NCBI GenBank assembly: GCA_051531935.1
Contig: JAOPTR010000005.1
Location: 1 to 64,000, forward strand
Direction of reading: 5' to 3'
From: OCS116 sp051531935
GTDB taxonomy: Bacteria > Pseudomonadota > Alphaproteobacteria > Rhizobiales > OSC116
Length of the DNA: 64,000 bases
The position numbers were made by a program, and so were the translations under genes. How positions within the stretch are numbered: the first letter of the stretch is position 1; each line of letters starts with the position of its first letter. This document shows, piece by piece, positions 51,236 through 61,078 of this stretch. The notes beneath the pieces are model-generated. The model was not told the DNA's origin and made no database searches. It saw nothing but the letters and a program-made list of their open reading frames with translations.

Positions 51236-51748
51236 CCCAATATTGCCGAAAACTTAAAAGCCCATCGGCAAGGTTTAAAATGGAGCCTCAGCAAAGCCGC
51301 AGCCGAAACAGGGGTCAGCAAGGCCATGCTTGGCCAAATAGAGCGTGGCGAATCTAGCCCAACCATTGCCACTTTATGGAAGATAGCCACGGGGTTTCAC
51401 TTACCCCTCACTGCGTTCACAAGCAACCAAACTTCAGAAACTGAGTTTTTACAATTTCGTGAAGGCATTAGGTTTAAAACACTGTTTCCGTTTTGCGAAA
51501 TCACTCGATCTGAAATGTTTGTTCATTATTTGGAACCATTGCAAAGCCAATTATCGGCCGCGCATGACAAAGGAGTGATGGAAGATATTGTGGTTTTGAC
51601 TGGCGAAGTTGAAATTTTAAATGGCCAGAAATGGCAACGGTTACAAGTTGGTGATACGCTGAGATTTGCCGCTGACCAGCCACATGGATATCGCAACCCG
51701 ACGACTGAAATGACAACATTTCATAACATTATGCATTATCCGCGTTAG
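51227..51748 (+). CDS. XRE-family regulator with C-terminal cupin domain
   Basis: A 173-residue protein with an N-terminal helix-turn-helix (SLSKAAAETGVSKAMLGQIE, SSPTIATLWKIATGF) and a C-terminal beta-barrel cupin (EDIVVLTGEVEILNGQKW, DTLRFAADQPHGYRNP) that senses a small ligand. This architecture is typical of SutR/PuuR-like repressors of amino-acid or sulfur-compound genes. It is divergent from alaX-benE. Its start is preceded by a tandem duplication with a decoy ATG. The 3' end overlaps the next, convergent gene by 20 bp. Confidence 0.94.
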   Translation: MTQPNIAENLKAHRQGLKWSLSKAAAETGVSKAMLGQIERGESSPTIATLWKIATGFHLPLTAFTSNQTSETEFLQFREGIRFKTLFPFCEITRSEMFVHYLEPLQSQLSAAHDKGVMEDIVVLTGEVEILNGQKWQRLQVGDTLRFAADQPHGYRNPTTEMTTFHNIMHYPR

Positions 51749-52733
51749 CTGCAGGCTGCGCCATCGCCTCATTGCGGTTTTTAATGAGATTTAACACCGC
51801 GCCATGAAAATCATCTAACACAATATTTGCCCAAAACCTGCCATACCAATTTAAATTGGTTGTCATTTTATAAGATGTCGAAACGCTTAAGCGGGTTTTA
51901 TTGCCTATTTCCTCAAGTGCGTAATGACCTTTTACGATGTCGAAATATTGATCTCCGACTGTCACGTGAGTATCTAAATTTGCAATCTTCATTGATTGTT
52001 GGTCGATCAATACATCATATGCCAATAATTTTTCGGGTATAATTTGGGTGATGCGTTCCTCAAAATGAATGCCTTTTTCCCAAGACAAATGCCGCAAGGC
52101 TCCAACTTCTAGTTCTGCAACGGTTGATGACCTCGGCTTTGGTAAGCCTATAAAGTGTGAGAAGGTCCATTTTAACTCTTGGTTTTGGATATTTTCTATA
52201 TTTTCTAGGCTTTTCCAAACTTGGCTTATGGGCGCGTTGATGACCACAATATCGACCTCGGTATGCCATAATGTGGGTGTTTGAAATGGCGCTTCAATAG
52301 GCACGATAAGTAACGGCAACAAACCCAGCGAAAGCAATGTGCCATTTGACCCATTGCCAAAGCGTTTTTGACGCAAAACTCCTGCCACATAACCGCCCAA
52401 GCTTGCCAATGGTAAGTATAATGGCAGCAGCATAACCACGCAAATTAGGGTTTCCCATGCAAAAATAGTGGCCAAGAGCATCCACCCCAATACCGAATAC
52501 CACGGATGAAAAACATTAAACAACCAACTTTTTGTTTGTTCGCTTGAAGCAAAGAATACAGTGAAGGCACCGACAGAAATGGGCGTACCAACCAACATAG
52601 CCCACGATATAAACTCGAGATTGGTGAGCATAAATGTAAGTGAAAAAACAAGGGCAAAACCAACACCCGCAGCAAAACCCATTAAGGCGCCATGATATTT
52701 CAATAAAGTGTCGCTAAAATTAAAATTGCTCAA
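51729..52733 (-). CDS. Membrane protein with SRPBCC-like C-terminal domain
   Basis: 334 residues. The first ~165 have about five transmembrane helices (GFALVFSLTFMLTNLEFISW, VLGWMLLATIFAWETLICVV, LSLGLLPLLIVPIEAPF). The second half is a soluble SRPBCC/START-like domain: VDIVVINAPISQVWKSLENI, RITQIIPEKLLAYDVLI, VGDQYFDIVKGHYALEEIGNKTRLSVS. Such membrane-tethered ligand-binding domains are uncharacterised. It converges on the XRE gene, with the last 20 bp overlapping. Confidence 0.75.
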   Translation of the reverse strand: MSNFNFSDTLLKYHGALMGFAAGVGFALVFSLTFMLTNLEFISWAMLVGTPISVGAFTVFFASSEQTKSWLFNVFHPWYSVLGWMLLATIFAWETLICVVMLLPLYLPLASLGGYVAGVLRQKRFGNGSNGTLLSLGLLPLLIVPIEAPFQTPTLWHTEVDIVVINAPISQVWKSLENIENIQNQELKWTFSHFIGLPKPRSSTVAELEVGALRHLSWEKGIHFEERITQIIPEKLLAYDVLIDQQSMKIANLDTHVTVGDQYFDIVKGHYALEEIGNKTRLSVSTSYKMTTNLNWYGRFWANIVLDDFHGAVLNLIKNRNEAMAQPAANADNA

Positions 52734-52941
52734 CCTAAGCTCCTATAAAACAGTCACCAAAATAATTATATCATTCCGTTAGGTTAAACAAGTGAGATAT
52801 GAACCTGTATGTTATCCACCGAACTAAGCTAAGTATAGGCCAATCATTGGGTTAATTGATAAAAACCCCATGCGGCTATTTACCTGCACCCCCTATTTGT
52901 GGTTTATTAGCAGGTAAAGAATATAAATATTAGGGTATATT

Positions 52942-53457
52942 ATGACAATTGATTTAATGAATTATGAGCAATTAACCCAAGACGCCATGCGCAGTGTTGT
53001 AAAACGCGCTTTAGAACATGTTGTAGAACATGGTTTACCCGGCGATCACCATTTTTATGTATCTTTTGATACCAACTTTCCTGGTGTCGTTATTTCTGAA
53101 TCGGTCTATGAGCAATATCCTGATGAGATGACCATTGTGATCCAACATCAATTTTGGGGATTGGAAGTTAAAGACGGCGTATTGCGCATTGAACTTAGCT
53201 TTAACAACGTGCCTGAAAAACTTGAAATTCCGCTGATGGCAATTATTGGCTTTTTTGACCCACACGTTCAATTTGGTGTGCAGTTTGAAATACCCGAAGA
53301 AATTTTAGAAGCCATAGAAACTATGGAAAAAGAAGAAGCTGACGCCACTACAGATGAAGAAACATCTGATGATGCTACTGATGACCAAGCTGAAAAAGCT
53401 GACAGCAGCGCCCAAGTTGTGAGCCTAGATGCTTTTAGAAAAAAACCAACTGAATAA
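52942..53457 (+). CDS. sspB: ClpXP adaptor SspB (alpha type)
   Basis: A 171-residue adaptor that binds ssrA-tagged peptides and hands them to ClpXP. The N-terminal ~110 residues are the beta-rich tag-binding domain (HFYVSFDTNFPGVVISESVY, HQFWGLEVKDGVLRIELSF, LMAIIGFFDPHVQFGVQFE). A long acidic linker (about 120-157) leads to the C-terminal ClpX-docking tail VVSLDAFRKKPTE. The matching tmRNA in this window has the AANDNYAEE tag that alphaproteobacterial SspB recognises. A fumC gene follows by 29 bp. Confidence 0.96.
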   Translation: MTIDLMNYEQLTQDAMRSVVKRALEHVVEHGLPGDHHFYVSFDTNFPGVVISESVYEQYPDEMTIVIQHQFWGLEVKDGVLRIELSFNNVPEKLEIPLMAIIGFFDPHVQFGVQFEIPEEILEAIETMEKEEADATTDEETSDDATDDQAEKADSSAQVVSLDAFRKKPTE

Positions 53458-53486
53458 TAGTTTAACTGCAAATTTGAAAGACTAAA

Positions 53487-54878
53487 ATGACCGACACGCG
53501 GACAGAAACCGATAGTTTTGGCCCTCTAGAAGTGCCTAATGACATGTATTACGGCGCACAGACAGCCCGTTCTTTGATGAATTTTAAAATTGGTGGCGAA
53601 ACCATGCCAATTCCGCTAATCCGCGGGTTGGGCATCATTAAAAAAGCGGCTGCAATATCCAACATCGCGCTTGATAATTTGGAAGCTGACATTGGTGCTG
53701 CCATTGTAACAGCGGCCGAAGAAGTGATTGACGGCAAGCTGAATGACCATTTTCCATTGGTTGTATGGCAAACAGGTTCTGGCACGCAAAGCAACATGAA
53801 TTCTAATGAAGTGATCTCTAACCGCGCCATTGAAATTATGGGCGGTGTATTGGGTTCTAAATCACCAGTTCATCCAAACGATCATTGCAATAAAAGCCAA
53901 AGCTCAAATGATACATTCCCAACCGCTATGCACATTGGTGCAGTGGAAGAGATTCATCATAGATTACTACCTGCTCTTGTATATATTCAGGCTGCATTGG
54001 ATAAAAAAGCCAAAGAATGGACGAGCATTATTAAAATTGGTCGCACCCATTTACAAGATGCGACGCCGCTGACTTTGGGCCAAGAATTTTCGGGCTACGC
54101 CAAGCAAATGGAATTTGCCATTGAACGTGTAAAAGCAGCCATGCCGCGCATGTACCCATTGGCACAGGGCGGCACAGCGGTTGGCACTGGCCTAAACGCA
54201 AAACCCGGCTTTGCTGAAGAATTTGCAAAAACTGTAGCTGAAGTCACTGGGTTGCCATTTGTAACTGCTGAAAATAAATTTGAAGCTTTGGCCGCACATG
54301 ATGCCTTTGTTGAAATGTCTGGCGTATTAAACACAATTGCAGTGAGCCTCACTAAAATTGCCAACGACATTAGATTGCTTGGTTCTGGCCCTCGTTCTGG
54401 CCTTGGTGAATTGTCTTTGCCTGAAAATGAGCCTGGCTCATCTATTATGCCTGGCAAAGTGAACCCTACGCAATGTGAAGCGATGACTATGGTTTGTGCT
54501 CAAGTGATGGGCAACCACACAACCATTACCATTGGTGGCCTACAAGGCCATATGGAACTGAATGTATTTAAGCCTGTAATGGGTTATAACTTAATGCAAT
54601 CTATTCGCTTAATTGCTGATGCATCGGTTAGCTTTACTGACAATTGTGTATCTGGCATTGTTGCTAATGAAAAACAAATTGCTGATTTAATGTCTCGTTC
54701 TTTAATGCTTGTGACAGCGTTAGCGCCGACAATTGGTTATGACAATGCAACAAAAATTGCCAAGACCGCTCATAAAAACGGCACCACTTTAAAAGAAGAA
54801 GCCGTTGGTGGTGGTTATGTAACTGCTGACGAATATGACGCTGTGGTTCGCCCAGAAGATATGATTGCACCAAAATAA
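53487..54878 (+). CDS. fumC: Fumarate hydratase class II
   Basis: A 463-residue iron-independent fumarase interconverting fumarate and malate. GSGTQSNMNSNEVISNRAIE, NKSQSSNDTFPTAMHI, RTHLQDATPLTLGQEFSGY and GSSIMPGKVNPTQCEAMTM (near residue 320, the family signature) hold the active-site residues. It is cytoplasmic, in the TCA cycle, heat-stable and oxygen-tolerant relative to FumA. It follows sspB by 29 bp and is terminated by a strong hairpin. Confidence 0.98.
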   Translation: MTDTRTETDSFGPLEVPNDMYYGAQTARSLMNFKIGGETMPIPLIRGLGIIKKAAAISNIALDNLEADIGAAIVTAAEEVIDGKLNDHFPLVVWQTGSGTQSNMNSNEVISNRAIEIMGGVLGSKSPVHPNDHCNKSQSSNDTFPTAMHIGAVEEIHHRLLPALVYIQAALDKKAKEWTSIIKIGRTHLQDATPLTLGQEFSGYAKQMEFAIERVKAAMPRMYPLAQGGTAVGTGLNAKPGFAEEFAKTVAEVTGLPFVTAENKFEALAAHDAFVEMSGVLNTIAVSLTKIANDIRLLGSGPRSGLGELSLPENEPGSSIMPGKVNPTQCEAMTMVCAQVMGNHTTITIGGLQGHMELNVFKPVMGYNLMQSIRLIADASVSFTDNCVSGIVANEKQIADLMSRSLMLVTALAPTIGYDNATKIAKTAHKNGTTLKEEAVGGGYVTADEYDAVVRPEDMIAPK

Positions 54879-54889
54879 CAACGAATTGG

Positions 54890-54913
54890 GGCGGGGTTCT
54901 CCCCGCCTTTTTT
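54890..54913 (+). terminator. Rho-independent terminator of fumC
   Basis: GGCGGGG-TTCT-CCCCGCC stem followed by six T, starting 12 nt after the fumC stop codon. Its T-run ends three bases before the ATG of the next gene. Confidence 0.92.
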
Positions 54914-54916
54914 AAC

Positions 54917-55147
54917 ATGCCAAAACCTAAAAAACATAGTTTTAACATATCTGGACATCAAACCAGCATCACTTTAGAGGATGAGTTTTGGCAGGCACTC
55001 AAACATATTGCAGTGCAGAACAAACAAAGCCTCGCGCAAATTATCATAAAAATTGATAATCAACGCAAAGATGAAAACCTTTCATCAGCAGTGCGACTTT
55101 ATATATTGAAATATTATCAAGACTTGAACGAAGCTAGTTCTCAATAA
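54917..55147 (+). CDS. Ribbon-helix-helix domain protein
   Basis: A 76-residue protein of the RHH_4 (PF13467) type: KHSFNISGHQTSITLEDEFW, LKHIAVQNKQSLAQIIIKID and LSSAVRLYILKYYQD fit the arc-like ribbon and two helices. RHH proteins bind DNA as dimers. The ATG lies three bases beyond the fumC terminator with no Shine-Dalgarno sequence, so its expression is unclear (leaderless, or by a start inside the terminator). It converges with the AsmA gene. Confidence 0.85.
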   Translation: MPKPKKHSFNISGHQTSITLEDEFWQALKHIAVQNKQSLAQIIIKIDNQRKDENLSSAVRLYILKYYQDLNEASSQ

Positions 55148-55176
55148 TCCACTAACATTACTCAAAATTCAGCACA

Positions 55177-58100
55177 CTATCTAATGTCTGGCAGGGGAGA
55201 AATGCTGATCGTATCAGCATTAGCAAAACCCGTCTGGTTTACTGAAGAGGCTGTGTCCGCATCTGTCAGACTGCCTGTATCAAAGCCACCGCCATCATCG
55301 ACTAGGTCTTCTTCAATAAAGCTTTCCGAGCCTAAAAAATCTGCAATTGGGTCATCTGAATCTAGGTTTAGTTCTAATTCTGGAGCTTCATCTACGATTT
55401 TTTGCGCGGCCGCAGCGGCTTTTTTTGCGGTTTCTAGCGCTAGTTTTTCGGCTTCAATCCGCGCGGCTTCCTCATTTGCTTTTGTAATGGCTATCTGATT
55501 GGTAACAAATTCACCAATATTTGCTGGCAACAGGTTGCTATTCACAATATTTTCATCTATTTTGAAGTCCGCTATATTGTCTGTGGCTTTTGGTGGGGTG
55601 CCTTGGATAAAAGTGAATGGCATAAAGGCGGGTACTGGCGGATTTTTTGCCACCATTTCACGTATTTTCCGTACTTTAACAGCATTTTCAACACGCACTT
55701 TTATTTCGGCTTTAAATGCCTGTGCTTCGAATTTCTCTTGCTTGTAACGCTCTATTTCGGCGTCGTTTTTGCGCTTAATTTCAACTTGCAACTCTTCTAG
55801 ACGCTGCACATTTTTTTCTAATAATTTGACTTTATAATATTCTTGAAGATTTTCGAAATTGATATTCTCGGTATTCACACCATCCACATTCAACCATTCT
55901 AGCACTAATTTAGGGCTAGCTTTATCGTTAGATAAGGGAATTTGCAGTGCAAAATGGCTGGTATTACTGGTTAAATCTAACTGGCCGCTTAGCAGCCCTT
56001 TTTGCGGTTTTACATTGGCTTTTTGGAATGTAATCTCATGAGCTACTGACGCCAAACCATTGGTTAGTTTTAAGCTCAGCTTTTCGGGCGAAATTTTAAT
56101 GCTGTTGGCGGCATCATTAAGGGCATTCTTAAGGATGAAATTAATGAAAATTTCGTCAATCGCATCCTCATCAACGGCACTAATAATTTCATTATTAAAA
56201 TAGCCGCTATTGATGTGATTGGTTCTAAGCCCGTTTAAATCTACGTCGATAAAGCCGGACAAATTCGCTAACAAACCGTTGACGCTATAGCCTTGCCCTG
56301 CAAGGTCTACCTCGACATCCACCACACCTGCAAGATATTGATTATCAAAGCCTAAACCAGCGGTTAGTTGTTCGACATCTACGGCAAATGCTTGCAAATT
56401 TATGTCCATATACAATTGGTTATTTTCAGGCTTCAGTATAAATTCACCTGCCAATTCAGTATTTAAGAACTTGCCCTTATAATCAATAAATATTGCATTT
56501 TCGCCAAGCCCTGAGCGCACTGTAACTTCGGCATTATCCAAAGAAATAGCTTCAGACAAATGCAATTTATCGACTAAAATCTTGCCGTTAAATTCTACGG
56601 TTTTGAGCATTTCAACATCAAAACCTGCTAATGCTTGTGTAGAGCCACCAAAAATTTCGTTGGCTATATCCACTGTGTTTTGAGAGGCTGTGTCCAAAAT
56701 TTCTGCCACGGCTTCGCCACTGGCTTTATGTTCTCCTGCGAAAAACTTTATAAGGTTTGTGATGTGCAATTTTTCGGAACTGGCATTGAAGCTAATTTTC
56801 TCACTGCCAATTGCATCTAACTTCAACGACTTTAAGTCACTATTCAATAAATGAGCGCTAGAGCTGTTTATGTGCAACAGATCGTTGACTATTTCTAGCC
56901 CTGCAACAATATCGGCTTGGCCGTTCAAATGGTTGAAATGACCATCAAACAAAGCCAACTTACTAGCAATTTGACCAATCCCGTTAAGGTGGGTTTTCAA
57001 CGTGCCAACAACATTGTTTTGGGAGCCATTTGTGGCTTCACCATTAAATTCTATATATTGCTCACCAACCAACGCTAGGAAGTTCACATTTTTTAACTTT
57101 GAATTTTCGGGCTTTTGTTGGAGCGCCAAACGCAAAATCGCCGCTTCATCTTCACTCTCATTGGTGGTTAATCCATCTAAATCGAACTGTTTTAAAAAGC
57201 TTGCAGAACTTGAATTTGATAGTTGATATTGTAAATTCTGCTGTGACCATTTGCCATTTACAAGGCCAATTTCAGCGGTAATTTCTATTTCGGATTCGCC
57301 CACATCACCTGCAACATTGAGAAGGAAATCTCCCTCATCATTTGCAGAATTAAGCTGACCATTAACCACCAGTGAGCCACCTTTGGGGATGATCTTATTC
57401 ATAAATAAATTATCATCCAGCAACAAATCATAAACCAGTTGAGGCGCCACATTCATATCGGCTTCAATAACCGAAAAATTTAAAATTGGAATATTTTTCT
57501 CGGCATCAATAATATTCTTTTCGGCATATATTATCGGCAATTTAGCATCGGCATTGATGAATATTTTTTCGCCAACTAAAGATAATTGTTCAAGTGTCGC
57601 TGCTTCATTATTAAAAGTCATTTTAGCATCAAAAACGCCTAAATCTCGAATGCCATAAAAACTCTGGTCGCTATGGATATTCACTTCTATTGCGCCTAAA
57701 TCGGCAATTATATTTTGCGGCAATATGTGATACAGATTAGAGTTCCCAGCACTGTTTTTTGCAACAAAACCTGCCTGCATATAAGGGGCAATATAGCTTT
57801 TAAAAGTTGATATATCTTGATTGTCAAAGTTGATTTTTTTAAAGCTAACTTCAAAATCGTGAACTTTGCTTTCTAATGTATAATTGGCAGCAAATTCGTG
57901 TTTACGTGTTTTGACTAATGACGAGCTAATGTGCAGGCTACCCTGTTTAAGGTCAACATTACCTTTGCTTCTCACTTGATCATTCACGCCCCAAAACTCA
58001 GCGATATTGTTAAGGTCTTTGTTTTTAAACAACAACCAATTGGTGAGTTTTCGCATATGTAGGGCGGTAAATTCAAATTGGCCTGTCATCAAATTATCAT

Positions 58101-59436
58101 CATTTTGCCCCAATTGTTGCCTAGATAAAACATACGACAATTGACTGTTGCCGGGGAAATGAGCCGAAAATTGCGGCACAGTGATATGCCCTTTATCTAT
58201 ATTAATAAGGCTATTAATGAGGCGTACACGATCAATAATATTATTTTGCAAAAAGCTAATTTGCTCAATATTCAGGCTGATGTTGCCTTCAAAATTAGAG
58301 GTCGATTCAGTTTGCAAATCACCTACTATAACGTGGTCTGAAATCCATTTTCTGGACATCAGCGCAAGCTCTTGCACAGATTGATATATGGCTGGCTGAT
58401 TTGCCGTATTTGTTGAATTTAAAAATAGGCTTTTTACATAATCAAAATCAGCAAGACCTATGTTGAGCGCGCCATTAAGTGAAGGCTTTCTAGCCCATGT
58501 GTATTTTAGATTGCCGTTAATTTTCAGACCTTGATTCAGAGACTGATCTTCGGCATTTGTGATGGAAATTTTTAGATTTTCGACGTCTAACAACGAATAA
58601 TTGAGCGATATATCGCCTGTTAGCTCCAAATCATCAGTTAAAGTTGAGCCTAATGTTTTGCCATAGCCAATAAGATTTTCACCTTTTTTGCCCACAATTC
58701 CCAACTTCCCAATGAGCAGTGGTTGTTTTTCTAAGCCAACTAAATTGCCTAAAAAACTAAGGCGTGAGCCTTTTTGATCGCCTTTAACTTGCACTTTGAC
58801 CGTAAGTGGTTTTTCTGCGATATATTTGCCAACAGCAGCCGAAAAATCGCGCTGATATACCGTATCATCGGCATTTACATTAAGCTTGCCCTTAACTTTA
58901 AATGGACCTTCTAGTGATCTGGCTGTAACCTCGGCTTCAGCAACCGACAAGGTTTTTGCGCTTGCATTATCAGAATTTGAAAACTCAATATCCATATTAT
59001 TAAGCACAAGCTTATTAATGGATATATCTTCCAAACCAATAGGCTTGCCAAGTGAACCGCCAAAATTGAACAGATCTAAAGAGCTGCCTTCTGCTTTGGA
59101 AATGAAGATTTTGCCATCATTTAAATTCATAATGGTCACTTCGACTTTACCACGCAACAAGCTTGGGAAATCGAGTTCTAGGCTGAAATCATTGGTTTCT
59201 AATAGTTTTTTCTCATCGGCATTGGTGATGATAAGGCCGCCAGTGTGAAAAACGGGTTGTGGTAGAATACGTAATTCAACATCACCAATAATTTGGACAT
59301 TCTGCCCTGTCACTCTGCGGCCAGCAGCTTCAATCTCGGCTTTATAGCTGTTCCAATCAATAAAAAATGGAGCAAAAATAATCGCAACTAAAACCGCGCA
59401 AATAAAACCTGCAATGGCGAGCAATAAATTATTCAT
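55177..59436 (-). CDS. AsmA-family inner-membrane protein (giant)
   Basis: 1419 residues from the ATG (AGAAGG upstream). There is one N-terminal transmembrane helix (about residues 4-25), then the AsmA N-terminal domain (FFIDWNSYKAEIEAAGRRVTG, DVELRILPQPVFHTGGLII) and a very long beta-groove region of repeated amphipathic strands. Near residue 1075-1150 is the AsmA_2/DUF3971-like region. After about residue 1230 the chain becomes helical/coiled (RLEELQVEIKRKNDAEIERY) and ends in a disordered acidic tail. The family forms bridge-like lipid-transfer proteins between the membranes. No operon partner is visible. Confidence 0.9.
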   Translation of the reverse strand: MNNLLLAIAGFICAVLVAIIFAPFFIDWNSYKAEIEAAGRRVTGQNVQIIGDVELRILPQPVFHTGGLIITNADEKKLLETNDFSLELDFPSLLRGKVEVTIMNLNDGKIFISKAEGSSLDLFNFGGSLGKPIGLEDISINKLVLNNMDIEFSNSDNASAKTLSVAEAEVTARSLEGPFKVKGKLNVNADDTVYQRDFSAAVGKYIAEKPLTVKVQVKGDQKGSRLSFLGNLVGLEKQPLLIGKLGIVGKKGENLIGYGKTLGSTLTDDLELTGDISLNYSLLDVENLKISITNAEDQSLNQGLKINGNLKYTWARKPSLNGALNIGLADFDYVKSLFLNSTNTANQPAIYQSVQELALMSRKWISDHVIVGDLQTESTSNFEGNISLNIEQISFLQNNIIDRVRLINSLINIDKGHITVPQFSAHFPGNSQLSYVLSRQQLGQNDDNLMTGQFEFTALHMRKLTNWLLFKNKDLNNIAEFWGVNDQVRSKGNVDLKQGSLHISSSLVKTRKHEFAANYTLESKVHDFEVSFKKINFDNQDISTFKSYIAPYMQAGFVAKNSAGNSNLYHILPQNIIADLGAIEVNIHSDQSFYGIRDLGVFDAKMTFNNEAATLEQLSLVGEKIFINADAKLPIIYAEKNIIDAEKNIPILNFSVIEADMNVAPQLVYDLLLDDNLFMNKIIPKGGSLVVNGQLNSANDEGDFLLNVAGDVGESEIEITAEIGLVNGKWSQQNLQYQLSNSSSASFLKQFDLDGLTTNESEDEAAILRLALQQKPENSKLKNVNFLALVGEQYIEFNGEATNGSQNNVVGTLKTHLNGIGQIASKLALFDGHFNHLNGQADIVAGLEIVNDLLHINSSSAHLLNSDLKSLKLDAIGSEKISFNASSEKLHITNLIKFFAGEHKASGEAVAEILDTASQNTVDIANEIFGGSTQALAGFDVEMLKTVEFNGKILVDKLHLSEAISLDNAEVTVRSGLGENAIFIDYKGKFLNTELAGEFILKPENNQLYMDINLQAFAVDVEQLTAGLGFDNQYLAGVVDVEVDLAGQGYSVNGLLANLSGFIDVDLNGLRTNHINSGYFNNEIISAVDEDAIDEIFINFILKNALNDAANSIKISPEKLSLKLTNGLASVAHEITFQKANVKPQKGLLSGQLDLTSNTSHFALQIPLSNDKASPKLVLEWLNVDGVNTENINFENLQEYYKVKLLEKNVQRLEELQVEIKRKNDAEIERYKQEKFEAQAFKAEIKVRVENAVKVRKIREMVAKNPPVPAFMPFTFIQGTPPKATDNIADFKIDENIVNSNLLPANIGEFVTNQIAITKANEEAARIEAEKLALETAKKAAAAAQKIVDEAPELELNLDSDDPIADFLGSESFIEEDLVDDGGGFDTGSLTDADTASSVNQTGFANADTISISPLPDIR

Positions 59437-59543
59437 CAAAACCTTCTGCGAAAACCACTAAATACTTAACTCACAATATAGCGACTAAGTGATAAAATCC
59501 AACATTTACAACATTATTATGGCGTTTTTTGGAAAACCCTCAT

Positions 59544-60950
59544 TTAGCCGTAAAATATTTTACCCGGATTCATAATATTTGCAGGGTCAATTGCTTGTTT
59601 CACTGCAAACATAACATCTAATCCACCGCCATGTTCGGCGCGCATATATTTGGCCTTGCCTGTACCAATGCCATGCTCACCTGTACATGTACCTTCATAA
59701 GCCAATGCCCGAGCCGCCAAGCGATCGAGGAAATTTTTAACTTTTTCCATATCAGTTTGTGACTCTTTATCAAAGCTCAATAAAACATGAAAATTGCCAT
59801 CACCCGCATGGCCAACAATGGGGCCAATAAGGCCTGAATCTATAACATCTTGGCGGGTTTCTTCGACCGCCAATGCAAAATTAGAAATGGGAACACAAAC
59901 GTCTGTCGAGAGATGTTCAAGCCCTATCGCCATGTCACAACCTGCCCAATAGGCATCATGCCTTGCTTTCCAAAGTTGGTTTCTATCTTCTGCGCTTGAG
60001 GCGGCTTTAAAATCATCACTGCCAAATTCACTGGCAATGTCTTTAAATAGATCCACCTGCTCTTGGCAGCCTGTTGGTGTGCCATGAAATTCTAAAAATA
60101 GAGTTGGCTTTACCGCCAAACTTAGTTTGGAATAAGCGTTGCATGCTTCGACTTGCAGCTCATCTAACAATTCTATCCGCGCCACGGGAATGCCTGATTG
60201 AATGGTCATAATAACTGCTTCGCAGGCTTGTTTAATGCTGTCAAAACTACAAACTGCTGATAATATTTTTTCTGGAATGCCGTATAACTTGACGGTTAGC
60301 TCGGTAATAATGCCCAAAGTACCTTCACTGCCAATCATCAATCTTGTTAAATCATAACCAGCAGATGATTTTTTGGCGCGGCCACCTGTTTTGATAATTT
60401 CACCCGTTGGCAAAACCACCGTCATATTGATGACATTGTCGCGCATTGTGCCGTAAAGCACTGCATTTGTACCCGATGCACGTGTGGCTGCCATACCTGC
60501 TAACGTAGCTTCGGCACCCGGGTCGATAGGGAAAAATAGGCCAGTATCGCGCAAATGAACGTTCAAATCTTGGCGGGTTACGCCTGCTTGTACTGTTACA
60601 TCCAAATCCTCGGCATGTAACTCGACAATTTGATCCATCTGCGAAAGGTCGATGCATATGCCGCCATAGGTGGCGACAATATGGCCTTCGAGCGAACTAC
60701 CTGCACCAAAGGCGATAATTGGCACTTTATATTGGGCGCATATTTTCACAATTTGAGAAACTTGCTCGGTAGAGCGGGCAAAAGCCACAGCATCGGGTGC
60801 ACCAGCTTTGTGATAAGTCAATTCGCCACCGCCATGTTGGCTGCGCACAGCCATGGTGGTAATGAGCTGTTCGCCCAATAGTTTCTTAAGCGCTTCAATC
60901 GCTAAATTCACATCACCATATTGGTCATTATACGTTTTTAAAACAGTCAT
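59544..60950 (-). CDS. FAD-linked oxidase (GlcD / D-lactate dehydrogenase-like)
   Basis: 468 residues from the ATG preceded by GAGGGG. An FAD_binding_4 (PCMH-type) domain occupies the N-terminal half: VSQIVKICAQYKVPIIAFGA, GSSLEGHIVATYGGICIDLS, DPGAEATLAGMAATRASGTN and VIKTGGRAKKSSAGYDLTRL. The C-terminal FAD-oxidase domain ends in CTGEHGIGTGKAKYM and IDPANIMNPGKIFY, typical of GlcD, D-lactate dehydrogenase (cytochrome) and D-2-hydroxyacid dehydrogenases. No glcE/glcF partner is adjacent, so single-subunit D-lactate dehydrogenase is the more likely reading. Confidence 0.9.
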   Translation of the reverse strand: MTVLKTYNDQYGDVNLAIEALKKLLGEQLITTMAVRSQHGGGELTYHKAGAPDAVAFARSTEQVSQIVKICAQYKVPIIAFGAGSSLEGHIVATYGGICIDLSQMDQIVELHAEDLDVTVQAGVTRQDLNVHLRDTGLFFPIDPGAEATLAGMAATRASGTNAVLYGTMRDNVINMTVVLPTGEIIKTGGRAKKSSAGYDLTRLMIGSEGTLGIITELTVKLYGIPEKILSAVCSFDSIKQACEAVIMTIQSGIPVARIELLDELQVEACNAYSKLSLAVKPTLFLEFHGTPTGCQEQVDLFKDIASEFGSDDFKAASSAEDRNQLWKARHDAYWAGCDMAIGLEHLSTDVCVPISNFALAVEETRQDVIDSGLIGPIVGHAGDGNFHVLLSFDKESQTDMEKVKNFLDRLAARALAYEGTCTGEHGIGTGKAKYMRAEHGGGLDVMFAVKQAIDPANIMNPGKIFYG

Positions 60951-61078
60951 TTTTGCCCCTCGCCACAATTACTTATTTTATTATATCAGAAATGCGCGTA
61001 AATTAGTTTAATCTTTATGGTTTTTTAAACATAATAATTTACACATATTCGTAATGATTACAGCCAATTGTCAAAAAA

